From assembly GCA_044221335.1 (NCBI GenBank), contig JBGAPI010000001.1, positions 186,001 through 250,000 of the forward strand: a stretch of 64,000 bases of DNA. The letters are read 5' to 3'. Below are positions 56,596-64,000 of the stretch, in pieces. The position numbers and the translations under genes were made by a program. Origin of the DNA: JBGAPI01 sp044221335 (GTDB lineage Bacteria > Pseudomonadota > Gammaproteobacteria > Xanthomonadales > Ahniellaceae). Numbering within the stretch: position 1 is the stretch's first letter; each line of letters opens with the position of its first letter. The notes below the pieces were generated by a model, which was not told the origin of the DNA, searched no databases, and saw only the letters and a program-made list of their open reading frames with translations.

Positions 56596-56995
56596 TCGCG
56601 TCATCCAGCAAAAGCCCGATCGCGCGGTCGTCGCTCGGTGGCCGCTACCCACCGCCGACCCACACTCTTCACTCGGAAAACGGATCGATCGGTCCACGAG
56701 GAGGCGACCCGTTCGACGTGTGCTTGTCGGGATCGCCGCGCAGCAGCTCCGTCCGAATGTCATCGACCCGGACGGTACCGACGCGCCGGGGTCCCACTAG
56801 ATCTCGATCACGCGCCCGACCCAGGGAGATCCCGGACAGAACTCCGGAGTGGCCGGCGTGATTTCCACGCCGCTGGATTCGCCCGGTGAAACCCATTCCG
56901 GGACCTCCAGGCCGCGCACGACGCCACCGCGCCATCGGCAATGGCTTCAGCTCCTCGCTGGAACGTCCTCCGGACTCCCGGAGTCTTCGGCGCAG
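56596..56995 (-). other. Gene-poor stretch with two C-terminal-like remnants
   Basis: About 400 bases without a complete gene. On the minus strand one frame ends VGRVIEI (stop near 56800) after VPEWVSPGESSGVEITP-like sequence with no start codon upstream. Another frame follows at once from a GTG and reads TVRVDDIRTELLRGD to a stop near 56669. Both look like ends of genes whose fronts are lost. I see no repeat or RNA here. Confidence 0.4.
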
Positions 56996-57331
56996 TCACG
57001 CTCGTCGCACGACCAGCGGGATGTAGCGGGCGTACAGCCAGCCGAACGGGATGCCGATCACCAATACCGATGCGACGGCCGCGGCGCGCAGCGCCGGGCT
57101 CGACCACGAGGCGCCGATCGACCCCATCCCGATGTTCGCGGCGAGGGTCAAAAGGACGGCTCCGACGGTGCAGTACAGCAACGAACTCAATGCAGCGACG
57201 CTGACCCGGACCCCGCAGGACGAGCAGGCCATCGACCGCGCGGGTCCGAGGGACATCTTCGCGAACAGGGACATGCAGCGCGCGCCGCAAGCCGGGCAGT
57301 CGAGCGGAGCGGACAATCGGGTTTCCGTCAC
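56996..57331 (-). CDS. Small zinc-ribbon membrane protein, unknown function
   Basis: A 111-residue product from a GTG start with AGGTG a few bases upstream. A four-Cys ribbon (CPACG near residue 12, CSSCG near 36) is followed by two membrane helices (about 45-65 and 84-105) and a basic tail. It has the same ribbon-plus-two-helices plan as the protein at 6026-6811 but no clear sequence identity. The GTG overlaps the stop of the upstream frame (GTGA). Function unknown. Confidence 0.65.
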   Translation of the reverse strand: MTETRLSAPLDCPACGARCMSLFAKMSLGPARSMACSSCGVRVSVAALSSLLYCTVGAVLLTLAANIGMGSIGASWSSPALRAAAVASVLVIGIPFGWLYARYIPLVVRRA

Positions 57332-58270
57332 ATTTCACCTCGCCTTGGAGTAGCCATCGTACAGTTTGAACTGTAGTCGCTCGTTCGGCGTGCGGCAGCG
57401 TCGGAACCATCGCGCTGTGGAGCCGGCTTCGCCCGCAGGAGCCCATCGAGTCTCCAGGGTTGGACGTGGGACGGCGGATGCCGATCGCGAACGGAACGAC
57501 GAGTCACCGGGGCCGGTGCGTCACCGTCGCGGAGGATCGCCCGACGGCCGCAGAGCGCAAGCAGTTCGGCAAACTCGACCAGGGCCGCGCCGCCGACATT
57601 CCGGTTGTGCCCGTCAAGGGCCTTGCGGACGACTTCCGGACACCCTTCCAGCTTCAGCAGCTCCGCGAAGCGCATCCCTGCGAATGATCCATCACCTCGT
57701 CCGCGATTCTCACGCCGCCTGCGTCCTTCATCCCCTCGTCGCCGGAGAACAGCGACGTGCCCTCGCCACCGGCTTCGGTCCAGAGGTGCAGGAACTCGCC
57801 GTCCGGCCAGAGGGAGGGCTCGCCGCGCGGGGAGGCCGTCTCAATCTCCACCACCGTAGCGCGGTACGGCGCTTCGTTCAGTCAGGCGATTGCAGCGGTG
57901 TGGTCGACGACGAGGTCACGTGGAACTCCTCTTGTCCGACAGCTCCTGGACGATCACGGCGCGCGACTTGGCCCTTGACGTTGCGATTTCCCTCCATGCG
58001 GCGTCGTCCGGGCTCAACTCGGGGAATGCCTTGATGGCCGGATCGATGAGCTGGGTGATCACCTCGCCCATGAGATCTCCGAAGACCCGCTTGATCTCCT
58101 TGTGGTAGAGCGGATCCACGTTGGTGAGCGCTCCGATGACCGCATCGTTGAGCGCAGCCACGGCGTCGATTCCGCCGTCACGGAACCAGCGAGCGCACTC
58201 TCGGGTCGGGGGTGTCGTCACGCTCGGTTCGCAGGTCGTAACGGCGGCTCTCCGGAATGGCTCGTGTCAT
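57328..58270 (-). pseudogene. Decayed gene of unknown family, four lesions
   Basis: Four sequence pieces in changing frames read as one protein. Piece 1 starts at ATG 58270 (MTRAIPESRRYDLRTERDD). Piece 2 (58221-57916) reads ARWFRDGGIDAVAALN to AVIVQELSD. Piece 3 in another frame reads DLVVDHTAAIA, an in-frame TGA at 57882-57884 where Trp would fit, then LNEAPYRATVVEIETASP and GEFLHLWTEAGGEG. Piece 4 (from 57675) reads MRFAELLKLEG. The last 60 residues are Arg/Pro-rich and may be a further shift. I do not recognise the family. Alternatively the 101-residue ORF at 57916-58221 is a real small gene. Confidence 0.55.
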
Positions 58271-58292
58271 GAAGGCGCGTCCAGGACGCACC

Positions 58293-58874
58293 CTATGGGA
58301 TCTCGATGATCTCGCGCTCGGTGATCACGAGGTCGAGCTTCACGTCCCAGGACTCCGCCGCCAAGGCCTCGACTTCCTGGAACCCGAAAGCCACCCCGAC
58401 CAGCAAGGGCTCGCGCGGGCGCTCGCCCTCGCGCAGGAACGCGAAGCTGCGGTCGTAGTAGCCGGCGCCGCTGCCGAGGCGGTTGCCCTTGCGGTCGAAC
58501 GCGACCAGCGGGACCAGCACGAGTTGCAGCGATTCGGGCGCGACATGCACGCCGCCCACCGGCTCCGGTATTCCGTAGCGGTTCGGCGCGACCTCGTCAC
58601 CCGCGGCATGCGCGACGAACGAGAGGCGCGAGTCGCTGCCGACCACCGGCAGGTGCCAGGTCTTGCCGGCGCGCGCGCAGGCGGCGGCGGCGAGGTTCAG
58701 CGGCAGCTCGCCGGGCAGCGCCCAGTAGCCGCCGATGCGCTCGTCGGTCTGCCACTCCGGCAAGGTGGCCAGCTGCTCGGCGACCTTCGCGGCAGCGGCG
58801 ATGCGCTCGGGGACGCTGGTCTGGCGGCGGCGTTCGCGCAGCGCGGCGCGGAGGATGGATCGGTCCTTGCCCAT
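58293..58874 (-). CDS. fau: 5-formyltetrahydrofolate cyclo-ligase
   Basis: A 193-residue cytosolic enzyme that converts 5-formyl-THF to 5,10-methenyl-THF with ATP. Motifs: N-terminal LRAALRERRRQTS, GYWALPGELPL, and the phosphate-binding GSGAGYYDRSFA. The ATG at 58874 is used; an in-frame ATG at 58979 would put 35 atypical residues, coming from the 6S RNA region, in front. 6S RNA upstream of fau (ygfA) is the standard gammaproteobacterial arrangement. Confidence 0.93.
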   Translation of the reverse strand: MGKDRSILRAALRERRRQTSVPERIAAAAKVAEQLATLPEWQTDERIGGYWALPGELPLNLAAAACARAGKTWHLPVVGSDSRLSFVAHAAGDEVAPNRYGIPEPVGGVHVAPESLQLVLVPLVAFDRKGNRLGSGAGYYDRSFAFLREGERPREPLLVGVAFGFQEVEALAAESWDVKLDLVITEREIIEIP

Positions 58875-58895
58875 CGCGGTTTCCCCTCGACGCAA

Positions 58896-58936
58896 ACGAA
58901 AACGCCACGCGCTGCCGGTCGATGGCAACGCGTGGC
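58896..58936 (-). terminator. Terminator/attenuator between ssrS and fau
   Basis: Minus-strand hairpin with 8-bp arms (GCCACGCG at 58936-58929 and CGCGTGGC at 58911-58904) followed by GTTTTCGTTT. It would separate the abundant 6S RNA from the fau message by partial termination. Confidence 0.7.
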
Positions 58937-58945
58937 GAGAATGAG

Positions 58946-59134
58946 GTGGCACCTCCCGCTTCCGTCGGTGTCGACGCAACGACCTTGATCCCGAGGATCA
59001 GGTGGGAACTTCGGCGAGTCTTTAGGCTTTCCGCAGCGCGGACATGCACACCGAATCGCGTACGTCCCCGGGGTCGTATTACGGGACAAGGCAAAAATAT
59101 CGCGCCGACTGTCGAGCAGAGCAGCAAGGTGCCT
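58946..59134 (-). ncRNA. ssrS: 6S RNA
   Basis: About 189 bases on the minus strand, immediately upstream of fau. The 5' GGCACCT (59133-59127) pairs with 3' AGGTGCC (58954-58948), closing the terminal stem. The 3' half has the conserved 6S block: GAAAGCCTAAAGACTCGCCG, then TTCCCACCTGATCCTCGGGATCAAGG, a hairpin also seen in E. coli 6S. GATATTTTTGCC lies in the 5' half, as in E. coli. 6S RNA binds sigma-70 RNA polymerase in stationary phase. The ends are approximate. Confidence 0.88.
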
Positions 59135-59140
59135 GGATCA

Positions 59141-59146
59141 ATTCTA
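59141..59146 (-). promoter_or_regulatory. -10 element of 6S RNA
   Basis: TAGAAT on the minus strand, 7 bases before the inferred 5' end of the 6S RNA. No strong -35 is seen 17 bases upstream. Confidence 0.5.
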
Positions 59147-59219
59147 CACCTCGGCCGGCGGCGATGCTCGTGTTCGTTTCGCACTTTGCAGCGCCCCGAC
59201 GAGCGGCGACACTGGTCCG

Positions 59220-62000
59220 ATGAACCGTTCCGCCGGACTCGACGAACTCCTGCTGCGTGCGCACGAGCGCCTCGCCGCGCCCACGCCCGACGCCGCACTC
59301 GACCCTCTGCTCGTCGTCAGCGACTTCGCGCTCGACGTGCTCTGCGGCGAAGCCGGATTGCGCGGCGACGTGCTCGCCGCCTTCGTGTCCGACGACGCCC
59401 CCGCGGCCGACCGCTGGCTCGCACCGGCCGACGACGCGGACGATGCCGAGTGGCAGCGCGCTCTGCGCCGCTTCCGCCGGCGCGAGAGCCTGCGCCTCAT
59501 CGCCCGCGACCTCGCCGGTCGCGACGACGTCGATGCGACGCTGCAGGGCGCCACCGCATTGGCCGAGACCTGCCTCGCCATCGCGCTGGCGCAGGCCACG
59601 CGGCGCATCGTCGAACGGCATGGCGAACTCCTCGCCGCCGACGGCAGCGCGATCGCGCCGGTGATCTTCGGGATGGGCAAGCTCGGCGGCGGCGAGCTCA
59701 ACTTCTCCTCCGACATCGATCTCATCGTCGCCTACCGCGAGGATGGCGAGAGCCACGGCGCTCGCGGCCTGCCGGCGGAGGACTGGATGCACCGGCTGGT
59801 GCAGCGCCTGGTGCAGCTGCTGTCCACGGTGACCGAGGATGGCTTCGTGTTCCGCGTCGACCTGCGCCTCCGGCCGTTCGGCACGGCCGGCCGGCTCGCG
59901 CTCAATTTCAACGCGATGGAGCAGTACTACCAGCGCGAGGGCCGCGACTGGGAGCGCTACGCGTGGGCGAAGGCGCGTCCCGTGGCGGGCGATGTCGCGT
60001 CCGGCGCCCAGCTGATCGCGAGCCTCAGGCCCTTCGTGTTCCGCCGCTACCTCGACTACAACGCGATCGACGGCCTGCGCGAGATGAAGGCGCTGATCGA
60101 CCTCGAGGTGGCGCGCAAGGACCTCGAGGACCATCTGAAGCTCGGCCCCGGCGGCATCCGCGAGATCGAGTTCATGGTGCAGCTGGTGCAGCTCATCTAC
60201 GGCGGCCGCGAGCCGGGCCTCCGGGTGCCCGGGATGCTGGCGGCGCTCGCCGCCGCGACCGCACTCGGGCACTTCGACGGCGCCGCGCGCGCCGAACTCG
60301 AAGCGGCCTATCGCCACCTGCGCCGGGTCGAGAACCGCGTGCAGATGCTGCGCGACCAGCAGACGCATTCGCTGCCGGAGACGGCGCTCGACCGCGAGCG
60401 CCTTGCGCTCGGCCTCGGCTATCCGGCGCTCGCGGACTTCCTGGTCGAGCTCGGCGCGCATCGCGAACGGGTCGCGCGCCGCTTCGCCGCGGTGCTGGCG
60501 CCGCGACGGCGCGCGATCGCCGCGGCCGACGAGGCCTACCGCCTGGCGTGGCTGTCGATCTCGGAATCGCGCCCGGTGGACGCGCTCCCGCCGTTCGGCG
60601 ACGACGCCGTCGCGGAGTTGAACGGCCTCGCCCGGGCCAGCGCGATCCGCAACCTCGAACCGAAGGCGCGCCAGCGCCTCGATCACCTGCTGCCGCGACT
60701 GCTCGCCGCCGCCGCCCGCGCGACGCTGCCGGATGCGGCGCTGGTCCGGGTCGCACGGCTGCTGCTGGCGGTCGCCGGGCGGCCGAGCTACCTCGCGCTG
60801 CTCGACGAGCGGCCGGCCGCGCGCGAGCGGGTCGTCGAGGTGTTCGCCGCCAGCGCCTTCCTCGCCGAACGGGTGATCGCGCATCCGCTGCTGCTCGACG
60901 AACTGCTCGACGAGCGCGGCAGCGGGCACGAATCGCCCGCCGCGGCGCTGCGCCGCGACCTCGCCCGCCGCCGCGTCGACCGCGCCGATCCGGAGGATGC
61001 GCTGGCGCTGCTGCACGAGGAGCGCCAGGCCGCGGCATTCCGGCTCGGCCTCGCATTCCTGTCCGGCCGGATCGATGCCGACCGCTGCGCCGCGGGCCTG
61101 GCGGAGATCGCCGAGGTGATGGTCGAGGCGGCGCTGGCGATGGCCGAAGCCGACGCGCTCGCGCAGTTCGGCGCGATCGCCGGACGCGAGGCCGCGCGCG
61201 GCATGGCAGTGCTGGGCTACGGCAGCCTCGGCGGCGGCGAACTCGGCTTCGCCTCCGACCTCGACCTGGTGTTCGTGTTCGACGGCGCGCTCGCCGACCG
61301 CCACACGCTCGGCACGCGCGAGGTCGAGGGCAGCCGCTATTTCGCCCGGGTCGCCCAACGGGTGATGCACTGGCTGACGACGCCGACCCGCGCGGGCCCG
61401 CTCTACGAGATCGACGTGCGGCTGCGCCCCGACGGCGGCAAGGGCCTGCTGGTCACCACGCTCGAGTCCTTCACCGACTACCAGGAGCAGCGCGCCTGGC
61501 CGTTCGAGCACCAGGCGCTGGTCCGGGCGCGGGTGGTGGCCGGAGACCAGGCGTTGGCCGCGACGATCGCGGACGTGCGGCGTCGCGTGCTGGCGAAACC
61601 GAGGACCGCGGAAGCGCTGGTGCCCGAGGTGCGGCGGCTCCGACGGAAGTGGCGCGAAGAACTCGACCGCAGCTCGACGACACGCTTCGACCTGAAGCAG
61701 GGCCCCGGCGGCCTCGTCGATATCGAATTCCTGCTGCAGGTTTCGGTGCTCCTCGGTGCCGCGGGAGTGCCGGGCTGCGACTGGTCGAGCCGCAGCGCTG
61801 CGCTGATCGCGGAGCTGTCGTCCCGTGGATTGCTCGCGGTTTCCGACGCGGCGGCGCTGGCGGCCGCACATGCCGCCTTCGTCGACGCGGGACTGCGCGC
61901 GACGCTGGACGTGGGTCCCCGGGTGGTCGCCCGAACGCCGCCGCTCGAGGCCCATGCGGCGGCGGTCTTGGCGATCGTGGGTCGGGTCGGCCTCGTGTAG
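59220..62000 (+). CDS. glnE: Bifunctional glutamine-synthetase adenylyltransferase/removase
   Basis: A 926-residue enzyme that adds and removes AMP on glutamine synthetase under PII control. Two nucleotidyltransferase domains: the first with GMGKLGGGELNFSSDIDLI (about residue 150, deadenylylating half) and the second with GYGSLGGGELGFASDLDLV (about residue 665, adenylylating half). The central helical region and GPGGLVDIEFLLQ near residue 830 are typical. The TAG stop lies inside the first unit of the downstream tandem repeat. It is divergent from 6S RNA. Confidence 0.97.
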   Translation: MNRSAGLDELLLRAHERLAAPTPDAALDPLLVVSDFALDVLCGEAGLRGDVLAAFVSDDAPAADRWLAPADDADDAEWQRALRRFRRRESLRLIARDLAGRDDVDATLQGATALAETCLAIALAQATRRIVERHGELLAADGSAIAPVIFGMGKLGGGELNFSSDIDLIVAYREDGESHGARGLPAEDWMHRLVQRLVQLLSTVTEDGFVFRVDLRLRPFGTAGRLALNFNAMEQYYQREGRDWERYAWAKARPVAGDVASGAQLIASLRPFVFRRYLDYNAIDGLREMKALIDLEVARKDLEDHLKLGPGGIREIEFMVQLVQLIYGGREPGLRVPGMLAALAAATALGHFDGAARAELEAAYRHLRRVENRVQMLRDQQTHSLPETALDRERLALGLGYPALADFLVELGAHRERVARRFAAVLAPRRRAIAAADEAYRLAWLSISESRPVDALPPFGDDAVAELNGLARASAIRNLEPKARQRLDHLLPRLLAAAARATLPDAALVRVARLLLAVAGRPSYLALLDERPAARERVVEVFAASAFLAERVIAHPLLLDELLDERGSGHESPAAALRRDLARRRVDRADPEDALALLHEERQAAAFRLGLAFLSGRIDADRCAAGLAEIAEVMVEAALAMAEADALAQFGAIAGREAARGMAVLGYGSLGGGELGFASDLDLVFVFDGALADRHTLGTREVEGSRYFARVAQRVMHWLTTPTRAGPLYEIDVRLRPDGGKGLLVTTLESFTDYQEQRAWPFEHQALVRARVVAGDQALAATIADVRRRVLAKPRTAEALVPEVRRLRRKWREELDRSSTTRFDLKQGPGGLVDIEFLLQVSVLLGAAGVPGCDWSSRSAALIAELSSRGLLAVSDAAALAAAHAAFVDAGLRATLDVGPRVVARTPPLEAHAAAVLAIVGRVGLV

Positions 62001-62307
62001 GGCGGGCACTGCCCGCCATTGCCGCACGGACTCGCGCTGGCGCGCCGTGTAGGGCGGGCACTGCCCGCCATTGCCGCAGAGGCTCGCACTGGCGCGCCGT
62101 GTAGGGCGGGCACTGCCCGCCATTGCCGCACGAACTCGCGCTGGCGCGCCGTGTAGGGCGGGCACTGCCCGCCATTGCCGCACGAACTCGCGCTGGCGCG
62201 CCGTGTAGGGCGGGCACTGCCCGCCATTGCCGCACGGACTCGCGCTGGCGCGCCGTGTAGGGCGGGCACTGCCCGCCATCGCCGCTGAGGCTCGCACTGG
62301 CGCGCCG
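61996..62307. repeat. Six tandem 52-bp REP-like units
   Basis: Six head-to-tail copies of a 52-base unit beginning TGTAGGGCGGGCACTGCCCG, with a few substitutions per copy. Each contains the tight palindrome GGCGGGCA-C-TGCCCGCC. The first copy starts inside the glnE stop codon. From 62308 to the next gene end (62473) I see only a further GACGGGC-type half-repeat. The open frames through the array are incidental, and there are no spacers, so it is not CRISPR. Confidence 0.92.
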
Positions 62308-62472
62308 TGCGAGAACTCCCCTGAAGCGGCACGGCGCCGGAATTGGCGCCGTGCCTGCGACCCGATGTCCGTCCACCGTCGTCGATCGCCGGTCCCGATC
62401 GCTTCGTTGCTCGGCGCTGGCGACGCCGTCCCATCGGGCACCGCTCTTCGTGGAGGACGAGCGAAGCCCGTC

Positions 62473-63378
62473 CTAGCGCCACGGATCCGGCGCGAAGCTG
62501 GTCGGGAACGGGTTCGGCGCGCGGTCGTCGCGATAGCTGCGATGGCGCGGCACGATGCCGGCGTCGACCAGGGCACGGTAGTCGTTGTAGTTGAGCGCGA
62601 TCACCTCGTCCGGCGCGCTCGACGCCCGTTCGAACTGCGTGTAGGTCACCGGGTCGTAGCGGCGGTCGCCGTGGCCGGTGCCGAGGTCGCGGCGCGGCGA
62701 CGGCGAGGCCGGGGCCTGGCGGTCGGCGTACGCGCCTCCGCGAGAGCCGAGCGACTTGGCGGCATCGGCCGGCTCGGCCGCTGCGCGACCTTCGGCCTGC
62801 GCGGCTGGCGGGGCGGCGGCGGTGCTGCCGGCGGACGCGCGGTCCTTGCTGCGCGCATACGGACCGTCGTCGTAGCCCGGAGCGTCGTAGCGGCGGTCCT
62901 CCTCGCCGATCGGCGGCGACGGCGGCGCGTAGTAGTGGCGCTTCTCGCGGAACACCGCGACGCCGATCACGCCCACGTTGCCCGGGCGGTCGGTGCGGGC
63001 CGCGTAGCTGTCCGGCACCGCGGTGAAGTAGAACTCCGCGCTCTCCGACATCGACTTGCGCCAGCCCTTGATCTCGGCCGACTGGTAGGCGTCGAGCACG
63101 TAGCCGGACTGGCTGGTGCTCGCGGTTTCGCCGGTCACGGTGTTGACGCCGTCGACCGAGACCACCGTCATCAGCCGCTCGTTGGTGTGGTTGGCGACGT
63201 TCACCGCGTAGCGATGGCCCGGGATGCCGGCGATGTAGAACTTGCCCCGGCTCGGGTAGACCTTCAGCCACTGGCCGTTGTCGAGGTCACGCACGCTGAC
63301 GTCGACCAGCTGGCCGGCCTGGGCCGGCAGGGCGCCGAGGGAGAGGGCGAGAGCGAGGGCGGCAACGAGGCGTTTCAT
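62473..63378 (-). CDS. Secreted protein, unknown function
   Basis: A 301-residue protein with a clear signal peptide (LVAALALALSLGALPAQA). The first 155 residues form a compact, beta-rich domain (QLVDVSVRDLDNGQWLKVY, RYAVNVANHTNERLMTVVSVDG, FYFTAVPDSYAARTDRPGN). A low-complexity, charged Ala/Pro/Arg region follows, and the C-terminus (PDEVIALNYNDYRALVDAGIVP) is better ordered. No cysteines in the mature part. The family is not one I can name. TAG stop is in a GACGGGC repeat. Confidence 0.75.
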   Translation of the reverse strand: MKRLVAALALALSLGALPAQAGQLVDVSVRDLDNGQWLKVYPSRGKFYIAGIPGHRYAVNVANHTNERLMTVVSVDGVNTVTGETASTSQSGYVLDAYQSAEIKGWRKSMSESAEFYFTAVPDSYAARTDRPGNVGVIGVAVFREKRHYYAPPSPPIGEEDRRYDAPGYDDGPYARSKDRASAGSTAAAPPAAQAEGRAAAEPADAAKSLGSRGGAYADRQAPASPSPRRDLGTGHGDRRYDPVTYTQFERASSAPDEVIALNYNDYRALVDAGIVPRHRSYRDDRAPNPFPTSFAPDPWR

Positions 63379-63637
63379 GGCGTACTCCGTGGGGGTCGGG
63401 TGGCGACCGTCAGGCGGGAGGATTCCCGCGTCGAGAAGTGGAACGACGGCGCCGGGCGGATGGGGTTAGGGGCGTTCAGCGGGCGTTGCCGACGCCCCGT
63501 CCCCGCCGCCGACCGGCGCGCGCCAGGACCCGCACTTCACGGGCCAGCGCCGATTCCGCTACACAGGGCGGCGGAGTGTCAGCCCGAGGCGGCCGTCGCG
63601 GTCTCCACTCCCTTCCAGACCGGCCGCCGGAGGCCCG

Positions 63638-64000
63638 ATGAAACCGAACGGATTCGTTCCCCTCTCGACCTACCGTGAGTTTCCGGAGGCGGAGATGCTC
63701 GAGCGCGCCCGCGACTTCGCCGAGGAGATGGCGCGGCGGCGGACGGTCCGCGCGTTCTCCGATCGCCCGGTCCCCCGCGCGCTGATCGAGCTCGCCCTGC
63801 GCACCGCAGGCACGGCGCCGAGCGGCGCCCACCAGCAGCCCTGGCGCTTCGTCGCGATCGCCGATCCGGCGTTGAAGCAGCGCATCCGGGTCGCCGCCGA
63901 GGAGGAAGAACGCGCGTTCTACGCGCATCGCGCACCGCCCGAATGGCTCGCGGCCCTGGCGCCGCTCGGTACCGACGCCGACAAGCCCTTCCTCGAGGTC
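63638..64000 (+). CDS. Nitroreductase family protein, cut by the window end
   Basis: The first 121 residues of a flavin (FMN) oxidoreductase: RARDFAEEMARRRTVRAFSDRPVP carries the FMN-binding RRTVRAF, and APSGAHQQPWRFVAI is typical of the BluB/iodotyrosine-deiodinase-like branch. A GGAGG lies about 6 bases in front of the ATG. The frame is open at 64000, so the gene continues outside. Confidence 0.9.
   Translation, partial: MKPNGFVPLSTYREFPEAEMLERARDFAEEMARRRTVRAFSDRPVPRALIELALRTAGTAPSGAHQQPWRFVAIADPALKQRIRVAAEEEERAFYAHRAPPEWLAALAPLGTDADKPFLEV

Noticed and set aside
55165..58270. Prophage or integrative element around the IS
   Set aside because: No integrase, phage structural gene or tRNA attachment site; only the IS and decayed fragments are present.
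61996..62307. CRISPR array
   Set aside because: Units are contiguous 52-bp repeats without unique spacers, and there are no cas genes nearby.
58922..62576. Very long open frames of more than 1000 residues in alternative frames over glnE, on both strands
   Set aside because: They follow from high GC and the codon use of glnE; their translations are Arg/Ala/Pro-rich without family motifs, whereas the glnE frame has all its motifs.

Overview
The window is a GC-rich (around 70% by eye), densely coding bacterial chromosome segment. The gene families point to a gammaproteobacterium of the Xanthomonadales/Lysobacterales type: a DUF1631 gene joined to a PilZ gene, a lipoyl-fused dihydrolipoyl dehydrogenase, 6S RNA upstream of 5-formyltetrahydrofolate cyclo-ligase, and REP-like 'TAGGGCGGGC' palindromes. 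No 16S gene or other species marker is present, so this placement is inference.

Layout. 0-11.4 kb: hemE, a transglutaminase-like secreted protein, a TonB-dependent receptor, a zinc-ribbon membrane protein, Xaa-Pro dipeptidase, the RNA-binding protein Tex and two small lipoproteins. 11.4-22.1 kb: a two-domain methyltransferase, then a minus-strand envelope cluster in the order lipase-like lipoprotein, DUF1302 (interrupted by a frameshift), DUF1329, YCF48-type propeller, RND/MMPL transporter. The cluster has a promoter candidate in front, an internal hairpin and a strong terminator at its end. 22.2-26 kb: a polyprenyl-phosphate-type glycosyltransferase, an NAD-binding epimerase and a histidine kinase with a dual-receiver regulator. 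26-31.8 kb: an exchanger-like protein, a MAPEG protein, lpdA, an unknown ORF, aceF and ohr. 32-41 kb: an OmpA-like protein, a GST, a DUF4286 gene, a DUF3667 membrane protein, a decayed epimerase gene, a MATE transporter, sppA and a UPF0158 gene. 41-44 kb: ntrB/ntrC and an acetyltransferase. 44-55 kb: a repeat-domain secreted protein, a trypsin-like protease with an unknown partner gene, a cardiolipin synthase-like enzyme, an MBL sulfur dioxygenase-like enzyme, DUF1631-PilZ, a small membrane hydrolase-like protein and a PfkB kinase. 55.2-56.5 kb: an intact IS10-like element with 9-bp target duplications, inserted inside a REP-like palindrome. 56.5-58.3 kb: decayed sequence. 58.3-64 kb: fau, 6S RNA, glnE, six 52-bp tandem repeats, a secreted unknown protein and a nitroreductase cut by the window edge.

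How genes work together. ntrB/ntrC and glnE belong to nitrogen control. aceF and lpdA supply E2 and E3 of pyruvate dehydrogenase; E1 is not in the window. The five-gene envelope cluster is the best candidate for an incompletely described system: an inner-membrane RND pump, a periplasmic propeller, a periplasmic carrier-like DUF1329 protein, an outer-membrane DUF1302 barrel and a lipase-like lipoprotein would together span the envelope, probably for a hydrophobic substrate. Several genes end in a TAG codon that is itself the first part of a REP-like palindrome.
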